From Gemmatimonadales bacterium UBA7889 (lineage in GTDB: Bacteria > Gemmatimonadota > Gemmatimonadetes > Longimicrobiales > Gaopeijiaceae), in the NCBI GenBank assembly GCA_002501085.1, contig DLRL01000019.1:1-64000 (forward strand): a stretch of 64,000 nucleotides of DNA, given 5' to 3'. Made by a program: the position numbers and the translations under genes. Positions 7,637-15,941 of the stretch are shown here, one piece after another (position 1 is the first letter of the stretch; every line of letters starts with the position of its first letter). The notes under the pieces were generated by a model. The model was not told the DNA's origin. It searched no databases and saw nothing but the letters and a program-made list of their open reading frames with translations.

Positions 7637-10600
7637 TTTCTAATGGACTGGTCTGTGATCGCTAACGCGGCAGCATCATGCACCGCCCTGCGAAGTGGGA
7701 TGTGCTTCTGGTTGTCGCGAGTTGGGTGTACTCGGTTGGTTAGAAGAATCACCCAGAGGTCCAGCTCAGGATCAAGCCAGATGGATGTTCCAGTGTAACC
7801 AGTATGTCCAAACGCAGCAGAGGTCAGGTAATCCCCGCCGGAGGACCGCTCTGAAGGAGTGTCCCACCCAAGTGCACGAGAGGATGTCCCGTCATAGCGT
7901 CGTGTGAACAAATCAACCACGTCCTGTTCAACAATGCGGTGCTGTTCGAGGCGCGCTACGGGGCATGGCTCTCCCAGACTTTGGCTTGGGTTGCAAGCTG
8001 GACTCGTGCCCCCATTGAGTAGCATACGAGCGAAGACAGAAAGATCGACAACCGTGCTGAAGAGGCCCGCATGCCCTGCTACACCCCCTGATGCATCAGC
8101 GTTCTCGTCATGTACTCGACCCCATACCAGTTCCTTGCGCCAAAGCGTGTCTAATTCCGTGGCTGCGATGCGTGGTCGCAGGAAGGTTTCGGGACGGTAC
8201 CTTGTCTCGCGCATACCAAGTGGGTTCCACAATCGATCAGAAAGAAAAGTATCGAGAGACTGCTGAGTGACTTCCTCGATCACCCATGCCAGTGTCATGA
8301 TCCCAATGTCTGAGTAGACAGTTTCTACCCCAGGATTGATGTCGAGCATTTCGTCGGCAGCGGCGCGCTTATAATCATCAGCTCCCTGATGGTCGAAGAA
8401 CCAGCGCCGGAAAGGTGGCAGGCCAGAACGATGAAGCAGCAATTGGCGCACAGTGATTTCATTCTTTCGCTCGTCTCCGCTGGACCACCACGGCAGATAC
8501 GATACGACCACCGCGTCGAGGTCCAACCGACCCTCTTCCACAAGGATCATCGCGGCAGTCGTCGTACCAACAACTTTCGAGACTGAAGCTAGATCCCAGA
8601 GTGATGTTGAAGTCACGGGACGCCCACTCCCGTATGCTAGTTCACCATAAGCACCCACGGATACCAAGCGTCCATGACGTCCAATCGCGAGCGCAGCACC
8701 TGAAGCGGCGGAGTCAGCCAATGCTACCCTGATGATTGAATCAACCTTAGCAAGTCCGTCAGCTGACATTCCTACAGTCGACGGATCAACTAGTGTTTGC
8801 TCCTGCCCGAATGGACCAGGACCTCGCTCACGTTCGACGATGCCAGCAGCAGCTAGAGGGTCTTCGACTGTCCTTGAGACAACTCGGGCCGTCACTTTCG
8901 GACGATCCAGGCCTTCACCAATTTTGTGAACGGGAGGAAGAGGAATGGGTAGTCGACCTGAAATCGCCTCTTCGCCGAAAAGAGCTGCCACGGCCGCGCG
9001 TTGCGACACTTCTCGGTCTCCCCATGCAATCAAGTAGCTTCCCACATTCGGCAATGCACGAAGAAGGTATGGGCTAGCGAAGGACAACAAGATCGTAGGT
9101 CTTTGGGCGGTACTCCCGTCCACGAGCTCTCTGAAAGCTTCCGGAAGTGCTTCGAGCCCTGAGCCAACTGAAGGCGGCACGTACACACTTACGATGAGCC
9201 GATCAGCATTAGAAACAATATTCTCAGCAGTAGCATAAGCCTCATCAGTGCTACGCTCGTCCAATAGCACTTGGGTCACATCTGGCATACGTGCCAGTAG
9301 TCCCACAGAGAAAGAACGATTTGCCCACAGCCAGTTCGACGGAGCATAACGAATATGCACAGTCGACCGCTGCCCATGCGGAATAACAGGAATCAGCTGC
9401 TCGTTATCGCTCACGAGGGTGATCGAACGAGCAGCGACTGAGTCGGCGAAAGCAAGATGGGGACCTGAGCCGACAACCTCGTCCACTGCATCAAGTGATA
9501 CAGTCCGACCAAGGTGCAGTCCCATCTTCGCTTTCATTTCAAGGATTCTCCGGACTGATTCCTCAATCTTGGACCGAGTCAGGCGTCCATTTTCAATCGC
9601 CGTCACAACCGCATTAATCGCTGTCGAGACATCCTTTGGTGAAAGAAGCACATCTGCACCTGCCTCCAACGCACGGACAGAAGCTTCACCAATTCCGTAA
9701 GCCTCTGTAATCGCTCGCATTGTGAGTGCGTCAGTGAATAGCAGTCCGTCGAATCCCAAGTCATCCCGGAGTAACCCTGTCATGATCTCAGGTGATAGCG
9801 TTGCCGGTACTGCATTTGGACCCAACAGGCCTGGAAGTGAGACGTGGGCTGTCATGATCGCATCCACGCCTTCTCTGATGGCTCGAGCGAAAGGCAGAAG
9901 CTCGAGCGTGTCGAGTCGTGCTCGGTCCGCTTCTATAACCGGTAGACCTACATGAGAATCGACGGATGTGTCACCATGTCCTGGGAAATGCTTGCCTGTC
10001 GTGAAAGCCCCACCGTCTCTCGCACCTCGCACAAAAGCTGCACCCAAACGAGCTACAAGGTTGGGATCTGCCCCGAAGGAACGAGAAGCAATGACGGGGT
10101 TTTCAGGGTTGTTGTTGACATCCAAAACCGGTGCAAACAACACATGTACACCGGTCGCTCTCGCTTCCCTGGCAGTAATACGTCCGTACTCATACGCGAA
10201 GCGCTCGTCTCCAACTGCACCAAACGCCATAGTGGGCGGAAATGCTGTACCGCCTCCCTGAGGCAGCATTGAGGGGAGAGCGTACGATCCGTTGATCCTC
10301 ATCCCTGGGCCGCCATTCTCGAAGTCAGCCGTAACCAGGAGGGGTATCTCTGCAAGTTCTTGTAGTGCATTGAGCTTTGCAACGTACGCGTGCGGAGTAC
10401 CGATAGAGGGTGATACTCCCCCTATCTGATCTTCGATGATCCAACGCTCAAGGGGCTCAAAGTCAGGACTGGAAGGAGAAACATACCCGCCAGGTATCCA
10501 CTCAATTACGAGTTGGCTTACAAGTTTTTCAAGTGAGAGGCCTCGGGCAGTTTCCTCAACCCACTGGCGGGCAGTAGCATCGAGGGCACCTATAGCCTGA

Positions 10601-10707
10601 AATGGCATGGGGCTAGTGACGCTGTTAGGTCCGCAGCCTGTAAATACCAAGATGAGGACGAGCTCAACCAATAAGCGCCCTTTACCGAAAGTCCTAGTCT
10701 CGATCAT
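7624..10707 (-). CDS. GH3 beta-N-acetylhexosaminidase fused to serine beta-lactamase-like domain, lipoprotein
   Basis: This is a two-enzyme protein of 1027 aa. Residues 1-25 form a lipoprotein-type signal ending in FTGC (Cys25). The GH3 domain (about 45-400) carries the NagZ-type loop KHFPGHGDTSVDSH (239-252), with its His/Asp dyad, and the nucleophile Asp326 in LLFTDALTM. A GH3 C-terminal domain extends to about 600. Residues 640-1020 form a class C beta-lactamase/DD-peptidase-like domain with SVSK (708-711), YSD (798-800) in place of YxN, and HTG (968-970). Likely role: removing GlcNAc from cell-wall fragments, with the second domain acting on a peptide, ester or amide bond. It overlaps the upstream GH3 gene by 14 bases. 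Confidence 0.92.
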   Translation of the reverse strand: MIETRTFGKGRLLVELVLILVFTGCGPNSVTSPMPFQAIGALDATARQWVEETARGLSLEKLVSQLVIEWIPGGYVSPSSPDFEPLERWIIEDQIGGVSPSIGTPHAYVAKLNALQELAEIPLLVTADFENGGPGMRINGSYALPSMLPQGGGTAFPPTMAFGAVGDERFAYEYGRITAREARATGVHVLFAPVLDVNNNPENPVIASRSFGADPNLVARLGAAFVRGARDGGAFTTGKHFPGHGDTSVDSHVGLPVIEADRARLDTLELLPFARAIREGVDAIMTAHVSLPGLLGPNAVPATLSPEIMTGLLRDDLGFDGLLFTDALTMRAITEAYGIGEASVRALEAGADVLLSPKDVSTAINAVVTAIENGRLTRSKIEESVRRILEMKAKMGLHLGRTVSLDAVDEVVGSGPHLAFADSVAARSITLVSDNEQLIPVIPHGQRSTVHIRYAPSNWLWANRSFSVGLLARMPDVTQVLLDERSTDEAYATAENIVSNADRLIVSVYVPPSVGSGLEALPEAFRELVDGSTAQRPTILLSFASPYLLRALPNVGSYLIAWGDREVSQRAAVAALFGEEAISGRLPIPLPPVHKIGEGLDRPKVTARVVSRTVEDPLAAAGIVERERGPGPFGQEQTLVDPSTVGMSADGLAKVDSIIRVALADSAASGAALAIGRHGRLVSVGAYGELAYGSGRPVTSTSLWDLASVSKVVGTTTAAMILVEEGRLDLDAVVVSYLPWWSSGDERKNEITVRQLLLHRSGLPPFRRWFFDHQGADDYKRAAADEMLDINPGVETVYSDIGIMTLAWVIEEVTQQSLDTFLSDRLWNPLGMRETRYRPETFLRPRIAATELDTLWRKELVWGRVHDENADASGGVAGHAGLFSTVVDLSVFARMLLNGGTSPACNPSQSLGEPCPVARLEQHRIVEQDVVDLFTRRYDGTSSRALGWDTPSERSSGGDYLTSAAFGHTGYTGTSIWLDPELDLWVILLTNRVHPTRDNQKHIPLRRAVHDAAALAITDQSIRKRTP

Positions 10708-12619
10708 TCCCAGTCAGCTTCTTTGGAATCATAATCCCGGCCCCTATCTCATAGAGAGGTGGAATCCGTGTGGGCACCCGTCCAGAAATCTCGATTTCGC
10801 CGAAAAGAGCCTGGGCAGCAGCCGTTTGGCTAACCTCTGAACCACTCCAGGCTAGCATGTACGCTCGGACGTCAGGGAGTTCGGTAATGAGGTACGGATT
10901 CCCAAATGAAACGACGATGTGCGGGACACCGATTTCAGTGAGCTGCCCTGCAAAATCGACAACCTCTTCGGGTAAAGCGAGCGAACCTGATTGAGAAAAT
11001 GCCGTCACATAGGTACTCAAAATCACAAGTGCCTGCTGGCGTGCCTGTCTCAGAAGATCCCCATAGAGAGCGGGCCCGGAATCAACATCTAAACCGGCTG
11101 TGGTAAGTCGAGGATACGTCTGCCTCAGTCGTGTATTGAAGTAGCGTCCGGCAAGTACATCCGAGGTTCTGCGAAAAGATACGGACATGACCTGAGCCGA
11201 GCGTGTACCTAAAAGAGGTAAGAGGTTGCCGCCATTATGTAGAAGCGTGATCGAGCGCTCCGCGATCTCAGCAGCAACCTGGGTATGAGCTGGAATACCA
11301 ACCACCTGACCGATTCGGTCGATCTGAACTACGCGGTCCGTATCCAGGCCCATCTGTTTCTTAGTCTCTAAGATCCGGCGAACAGATGCGTCAATCCGGC
11401 TAGCATCAATGCGCCCAGATTCAACTGCGGCCGCGATACCCTCCACTGCCCTCTCTACTGACGGAGGCATAAGAATGACGTCAGCACCTGCCTCGATCGC
11501 TCTCACAGATGCCTCTTCCGCGCCAAATCCACGTGATATGGCACTCATGTCCATCGCATCAGTAAACAACAGCCCATCGAATTCCATCTCATCACGCAAA
11601 AGATCCGTGAGCACCGCAGATGAGAGGGTAGCTGGGTCACCAACTCCTCCATCCAACGACGGCACAGATATATGAGCTGTCATAACAGCCCCCATGCCAG
11701 CTTCGATCGCATGCCGGAATGGGAAAAGCTCGACACTATCCATTCGCGCACGCGAATGAGGAATGACAGGTAACCCCAGATGTGAATCTGTCTCGGTGTC
11801 CCCGTGCCCTGGGAAATGTTTTCCTGTTGCAATCGCTCCGTGCTCCTGGACACCGCGCACGAACGCAGCACCCAAATCCGCAACATCCTCTGGGTTCTCA
11901 CCAAAGGAACGCACATTGATAATCGGATTATCCGGATTGTTGTTCACATCCAGAACTGGCGCAAACGGGATATGTATTCCTACTCCCCGCGCCTCACGTG
12001 CAGTAATACGACCCATCTCATAGGCAAGTTGGGGATCAGCCGTTGCTCCAACCGCCATAAGTGAAGGAAAATCTGTAGCTCCGCCCAATTCAATAGTCCC
12101 AGGCATCTGGACGGCTCCTCGCATTCGGAACCCAGCTCCAGTCTCCAAGTCCGCTGCCACCAAGAGTGGAATGTTGGAGTGCGCCTGAAAATCGTTGAGT
12201 TTAGCCGCAACTTCCGTGGGCGACCCGACCGACATGATCACACCACCAATCCCTTGCTCTTCGATGTACTCGAGAATCCGATCATGACTCGGAGAACCTT
12301 CAGGCGCGAAATCTCCAAGTACCCAAGGCATGATCAATTGCCCAACTTTTTGTCGAAGCGTCAAGCCAATCAGCGTGCGTTCTACCCATGTTTCGTCTTC
12401 AGTCTGCGCTATTAATGCGGGACCAACGGGAGCCAACTCAGTGGTGGGTTGTGCCTCTTCAACCTCCTGAGTGGGTACTTCAACGGGGTTCTGTTCTGGG
12501 ACTATTGGAGCCGGAATCGATTGGGGTGGTGACCCGCAGGAAAACAAAACGACTATCGCTGACCATCCCGAAATCTTAAGGAGTACTGCTCGGCTGTAGA
12601 GAAAGGTTTTTTGCGGCAT
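10694..12619 (-). CDS. GH3 beta-N-acetylhexosaminidase (NagZ-type) lipoprotein
   Basis: This 641-aa GH3 enzyme has a lipobox signal (LFSC, Cys28) and a Pro/Glu-rich linker (residues 30-65), so it is probably anchored in a membrane facing the periplasm or surface. The catalytic loop KHFPGHGDTETDSH (267-280) identifies the beta-N-acetylglucosaminidase/NagZ clade, and Asp354 in LLFTDAMDM is the expected nucleophile. The C-terminal part (about 450-635) corresponds to the second GH3 domain. It is the first gene of an operon (GH3, GH3 fusion, symporter, kinase), divergent from the NamZ gene. It closely resembles the GH3 half of the downstream fusion, so the two are paralogues. Confidence 0.92.
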   Translation of the reverse strand: MPQKTFLYSRAVLLKISGWSAIVVLFSCGSPPQSIPAPIVPEQNPVEVPTQEVEEAQPTTELAPVGPALIAQTEDETWVERTLIGLTLRQKVGQLIMPWVLGDFAPEGSPSHDRILEYIEEQGIGGVIMSVGSPTEVAAKLNDFQAHSNIPLLVAADLETGAGFRMRGAVQMPGTIELGGATDFPSLMAVGATADPQLAYEMGRITAREARGVGIHIPFAPVLDVNNNPDNPIINVRSFGENPEDVADLGAAFVRGVQEHGAIATGKHFPGHGDTETDSHLGLPVIPHSRARMDSVELFPFRHAIEAGMGAVMTAHISVPSLDGGVGDPATLSSAVLTDLLRDEMEFDGLLFTDAMDMSAISRGFGAEEASVRAIEAGADVILMPPSVERAVEGIAAAVESGRIDASRIDASVRRILETKKQMGLDTDRVVQIDRIGQVVGIPAHTQVAAEIAERSITLLHNGGNLLPLLGTRSAQVMSVSFRRTSDVLAGRYFNTRLRQTYPRLTTAGLDVDSGPALYGDLLRQARQQALVILSTYVTAFSQSGSLALPEEVVDFAGQLTEIGVPHIVVSFGNPYLITELPDVRAYMLAWSGSEVSQTAAAQALFGEIEISGRVPTRIPPLYEIGAGIMIPKKLTGNDRD

Positions 12620-12750
12620 CGCCTCAGTGACTCATGGGGTCTGATTCCCGATGCGTTGACGGCGTTGCGTGTGACCACGAAGCTTGCCCCATGAAGCTAG
12701 CAAAACGAGGGCACGATCGACGCGCAATCCTGAGCACCAGTCAAGTTAGG

Positions 12751-14028
12751 ATGACGGGGAAAGCGTCACAATCCTGTATTATCGGGCTCTTTGTGGGAAT
12801 CGTTCTAGCCGCATGCGGTGCTGCTCCGGGAAATACCAATGACTCGGAAGTTCCAGAGAGCGAAGCAAGACAGGTTCGGAGCGGGATCGAAGTACTCCTC
12901 TCGGACTCACTCCACCTGGTCCAGGGACAGCGTGTAGGGCTCCTCACAAACCATACCGGGATCTATTGGACAAGTGATGGCATCGTGGGCAGCACGATTG
13001 ATGCCTTATACGAGGCTAATAATGTGGACCTCGTGGCACTGTATGCACCGGAGCACGGTATTAGAGGTCAGGAGCAAGCGGGTGCGGCAATCGATAGCGG
13101 AAGAGATGAGCGCACAGGCGTACCCATTCACTCACTGTACGGTGAAGTGCGAAAACCGACGCCTGCGATGCTGGAAGGTGTCGACGTCCTTCTCTTTGAT
13201 ATGCAAGACATAGGAGCTCGGTACTACACATATGTCTCCACCATGGCTCTTGCCATGGAAGCCGCCGGTGAACAAGACATACCGTTCATCGTATTAGACC
13301 GACCCAATCCTGTGCGCGGCGACGTCGTGCAGGGCAACCTCCTAAAGCCCGGGTATGAGACATTTGTGGGCATGTATCCGGTACCGATGCGTCACGGGAT
13401 GACTGTGGGCGAGCTGGCACGACTGTACGTAGGTGAGTTCGGGCTGGAAGTCGACCTCCATCTAGTTCCACTCGACGGATGGACCAGGGATATGACGTTT
13501 GATCAAACCCAACTTCCCTGGGTCCCGCCTTCACCGAATATGCCTTCGCTAGAAAGTGCACTTGCCTACCCCGGCACCTGCCTATTCGAGGGCACGCCGA
13601 TTTCTGTAGGCCGTGGGACAGATCGTGCATTTCAGTGGGTTGGAGCACCATGGCTGGACGGCGTCCAACTCGCCGAATCACTGAACGGCTACGGGATCAA
13701 CGGAGTACGGTTCGAGTCAACCACCTTTACTCCGAGAAATTCGGGGGACCGGAAATTCGAGGGCCAAGAGGTAAGCGGTGTAGTGCTTATACCTGAATCC
13801 ACTGACTATGACGCGTCGAAAGCTGCGGTGGCCATGCTCGTAGAGACATACTCGATGTCTGGAGACAATTGGCTTTGGGCTGAGGCTCACTTCGATCGCT
13901 TGGCTGGGACAGACTCGCTTCGGCTCAGTATCGAAGCAGGCGCAGACTTTGCAGAGCTGATCTCTGCATGGGACTCGGAGACTCAAGCCTTTGAGCAGCT
14001 GAGAGTTCCTTACTTGATTTACCGGTAA
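12751..14028 (+). CDS. namZ: Exo-beta-N-acetylmuramidase (DUF1343 / GH171) lipoprotein
   Basis: The protein matches the DUF1343 family, whose characterised member NamZ cleaves terminal MurNAc from peptidoglycan fragments. Family landmarks are GLLTNHTGI, ALYAPEHGIRGQ, SLYGEVRKPTPAMLEGVDVLLFDMQDIGARYYTY, DRPNP and GRGTDRAFQWVGAPW. A perfect lipobox VLAAC follows a hydrophobic segment, so it is probably a lipoprotein. The open frame extends upstream to 12634, but that part is unlike a signal peptide, so I place the start at ATG 12751 (MTGKASQ); the site has only AGG directly before it, so the start is uncertain. It is divergent from the GH3 operon and complements it: NamZ would release MurNAc where NagZ releases GlcNAc. 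Confidence 0.88.
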   Translation: MTGKASQSCIIGLFVGIVLAACGAAPGNTNDSEVPESEARQVRSGIEVLLSDSLHLVQGQRVGLLTNHTGIYWTSDGIVGSTIDALYEANNVDLVALYAPEHGIRGQEQAGAAIDSGRDERTGVPIHSLYGEVRKPTPAMLEGVDVLLFDMQDIGARYYTYVSTMALAMEAAGEQDIPFIVLDRPNPVRGDVVQGNLLKPGYETFVGMYPVPMRHGMTVGELARLYVGEFGLEVDLHLVPLDGWTRDMTFDQTQLPWVPPSPNMPSLESALAYPGTCLFEGTPISVGRGTDRAFQWVGAPWLDGVQLAESLNGYGINGVRFESTTFTPRNSGDRKFEGQEVSGVVLIPESTDYDASKAAVAMLVETYSMSGDNWLWAEAHFDRLAGTDSLRLSIEAGADFAELISAWDSETQAFEQLRVPYLIYR

Positions 14029-14137
14029 CCCAAGTTCTGCTTTCTGGTTATAGACACCCTTACTACTGCGTGACAACTAAGTTGCACGCCTAGCAGAGTT
14101 CGTATTTTCAGCGGGAAGAGATTTCCGTTGTAGCATA

Positions 14138-14182
14138 AGAAGAAACGGCACAAGGCCAATTAAGCCTTGTGCCGTTTCTTCT
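14138..14182. terminator. Perfect 19-bp hairpin, bidirectional terminator
   Basis: Arms 14138-14156 and 14164-14182 are exact complements around a 7-base loop. Because the stem base is AGAAGAAA/TTTCTTCT, each strand ends the hairpin in a T-rich tract. It lies between the convergent namZ gene and the small membrane protein genes and can serve both. Confidence 0.88.
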
Positions 14183-14223
14183 AGATCCTACGGCAAAATG
14201 CCAAGGAGCTAAAACTAAAAACT

Positions 14224-14445
14224 CTAGCCACGCCGATATAAAACGAGGAAAAGCAATAGCGCAATCAGGCCGGCTACACCTTGGTCACCGAATTGATCGA
14301 CCGCGATTGCTATGTTCTCAATGATCAAAGATGATGTGGGGAAGAGAATATCGACCACAACCAGAGCCATAATCACCGTGAGACCGAAATCTGTGACGGC
14401 CTTTGCCCAGCCGCCGACTTTATGCATGACACCCATAAAATCCAT
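14224..14445 (-). CDS. Small two-helix membrane protein, paralogue A
   Basis: This 73-aa protein has no family I recognise. It begins with an amphipathic stretch (MDFMGVMHKVGGWAKAV), then hydrophobic segment LTVIMALVVVDILF, a polar middle (IAIAVDQFGDQG) and hydrophobic segment VAGLIALLLFLVLY ending in RRG. Two membrane-spanning helices are likely. The gene is real: it has a strong AGGAGG site at proper spacing, an intrinsic terminator after it, and a paralogue directly upstream with the same plan (GG, K, T, ALVV-VDIL-P, F, G-VGLI). Role unknown; the size and layout would fit a holin-like, bacteriocin-like or membrane-stress protein, but none is shown. Confidence 0.75.
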   Translation of the reverse strand: MDFMGVMHKVGGWAKAVTDFGLTVIMALVVVDILFPTSSLIIENIAIAVDQFGDQGVAGLIALLLFLVLYRRG

Positions 14446-14503
14446 ACTACGCCTCCTAGTGTGTTAAAAAGATCTCAAAAGAGAGCTGTAAAAAAGGAGA
14501 CAT

Positions 14504-14719
14504 CTAGTCGACAATTGCCATGACCAGGATAAGCATGACTAGACCAACCAGGCCCTCGCCAGTAAAAGCGGTAACCAAACTGGAGAGCCCATCAACAATG
14601 TTCGTTGTTCCAGGCTGGAGAATATCGACCACAAGGGCCAGTGGGATCAGGGTGAGGGCTAGGCCAGTAAGGCCTTTGACCAGGCCGCCGATCGAGGCAA
14701 GAACTCCGCTGAAGTTCAT
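14504..14719 (-). CDS. Small two-helix membrane protein, paralogue B
   Basis: This is the upstream partner of the 73-aa protein. I choose the ATG giving MNFSGVLASIGG (about 71 aa) rather than the longer frame from 14755, because AAGGAGGATG lies directly before it. The plan repeats that of its neighbour: a short amphipathic start with GG and K, hydrophobic LALTLIPLALVVDILQP, a polar turn with IVDGLSSLVTAFTGEG and hydrophobic LVGLVMLILVMAIV. The two genes are separated by about 58 bases and are probably one transcript. The upstream gap contains two inverted repeats. No known family recognised. Confidence 0.72.
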   Translation of the reverse strand: MNFSGVLASIGGLVKGLTGLALTLIPLALVVDILQPGTTNIVDGLSSLVTAFTGEGLVGLVMLILVMAIVD

Positions 14720-14778
14720 TACATCCTCCTTAATAAGGGACGGATTCCGTAACATCCGTTAGATAGAATTAGTCTGTA

Positions 14779-14827
14779 TTGCGGCTTAACCGCAAGTTTT
14801 AATTTGTGCGAATCGCAGAGAATTCGC
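14779..14827. promoter_or_regulatory. Pair of inverted repeats upstream of the small membrane protein genes
   Basis: TTGCGG and CCGCAA (14779-14784 and 14790-14795) flank a 5-base centre, and GCGAAT and ATTCGC (14808-14813 and 14822-14827) flank an 8-base centre. On the minus strand a TTGACG lies just upstream of the second repeat, but no good -10 is at the right distance. These could be operators or leader hairpins for the two small genes. Confidence 0.35.
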
Positions 14828-14906
14828 GTCAATAGGACGACTCCGGCGTTCACAGTCTCTGAAAATCCTACCTAAATCCGCCAAAATACCTTACACACAG
14901 CCAAAT

Positions 14907-15941
14907 TTAGCGGATTGGGAATCGGAACTCGGTCCACAGTTCAGGCTTCCACCACTCGCCATCAAATACCCGCTCTAACCGGCTCTCGAAGTGTGCAAGA
15001 TTCGAGAGTGGATCAGCTGGCGATACCGGAGGTGCGAAAAAGTTCTCCCAGTGTCCCAGAAGCACACGTTGAGGCTGGAGATTTTCGATGAAGGCCTCAG
15101 GATGCCAGTTGACCTGATCAAACGTCGCAGGGACAAGGATTGCTGCATCAACAGGTCTCTCACGAATAACCGCTCGCGGAGCAAAGCCAAGAGGCGGAGG
15201 TGCCACTGCATCCTGGTAGTAGATACGGAAGGCTATTGACCCGTCACGGTTAAGGAAGTCGATCAAATACGCGTATGTCATGCCGTCCAGCCACTCTGCC
15301 GCCCAGCGCGGCTCTGCGTTCAGGCTACGAACACGATTTCCCTTGAATAGTGTGTAGCCCTCAAAGTGAGGGGCATGAAGCGAACGCAGTGCCATAATAC
15401 GAACACCTGCTCCATAGCTCATCCATGTCCCGACCGTGCTCTCGTCACCCACGATATCATTGACTTCGTCTACTCGCTCTCCGACACCCGACCAGCTACC
15501 CAACGTGTTCTTCACCGTTCTGCTACCAAGGATACGGGCACGGGGAGCGTGTTCTAAGGCAACCCGGGGAACATCCATCAGGTGATCGTAGTGTGCGTGG
15601 CCAACCAGAATCACATGGGCTCCTGACACGTCATAACGAGACATGAACTCGTCAACGACATCCGAGTCAGATCGAATCGGCAATAAGCCAGTCTTCACGA
15701 ACCCCGGATTAGAGAACAGTGGGGCTGCGATCACTTGATCATCTCCACGCTCGAAAATCCAACCCCCGGTCCCGAGATAGATCAATCGCACTCCATCCTC
15801 GGAAGCAACTGATTGATCGATGACCCCCGAAACGGTTGGGGCTGCAGTGGCACAACCGGTAGCTGAGCTTACAGACCAGCAGAAACACCCAATCAGTAGA
15901 GGGCGCCGATAGGGCACAGAGAATCTTCGGATTTTTCTCAC
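14907..15941 (-). CDS. Metallo-beta-lactamase-fold hydrolase, probable lipoprotein
   Basis: This 344-aa protein has an N-terminal signal with a possible lipobox (SATGC, Cys30). The zinc-binding motif HAHYDH (115-120) in VILVGHAHYDHLMD defines the metallo-beta-lactamase superfamily, and later conserved histidines follow (SLHAPHFEG, LLGHWENFF). The arrangement is closest to UlaG/NAPE-PLD-like hydrolases that act on lactone or phosphodiester bonds. The substrate is unknown. Its start codon shares one base with the stop of the asparaginase gene, so translation is likely coupled to it. Confidence 0.82.
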   Translation of the reverse strand: MRKIRRFSVPYRRPLLIGCFCWSVSSATGCATAAPTVSGVIDQSVASEDGVRLIYLGTGGWIFERGDDQVIAAPLFSNPGFVKTGLLPIRSDSDVVDEFMSRYDVSGAHVILVGHAHYDHLMDVPRVALEHAPRARILGSRTVKNTLGSWSGVGERVDEVNDIVGDESTVGTWMSYGAGVRIMALRSLHAPHFEGYTLFKGNRVRSLNAEPRWAAEWLDGMTYAYLIDFLNRDGSIAFRIYYQDAVAPPPLGFAPRAVIRERPVDAAILVPATFDQVNWHPEAFIENLQPQRVLLGHWENFFAPPVSPADPLSNLAHFESRLERVFDGEWWKPELWTEFRFPIR

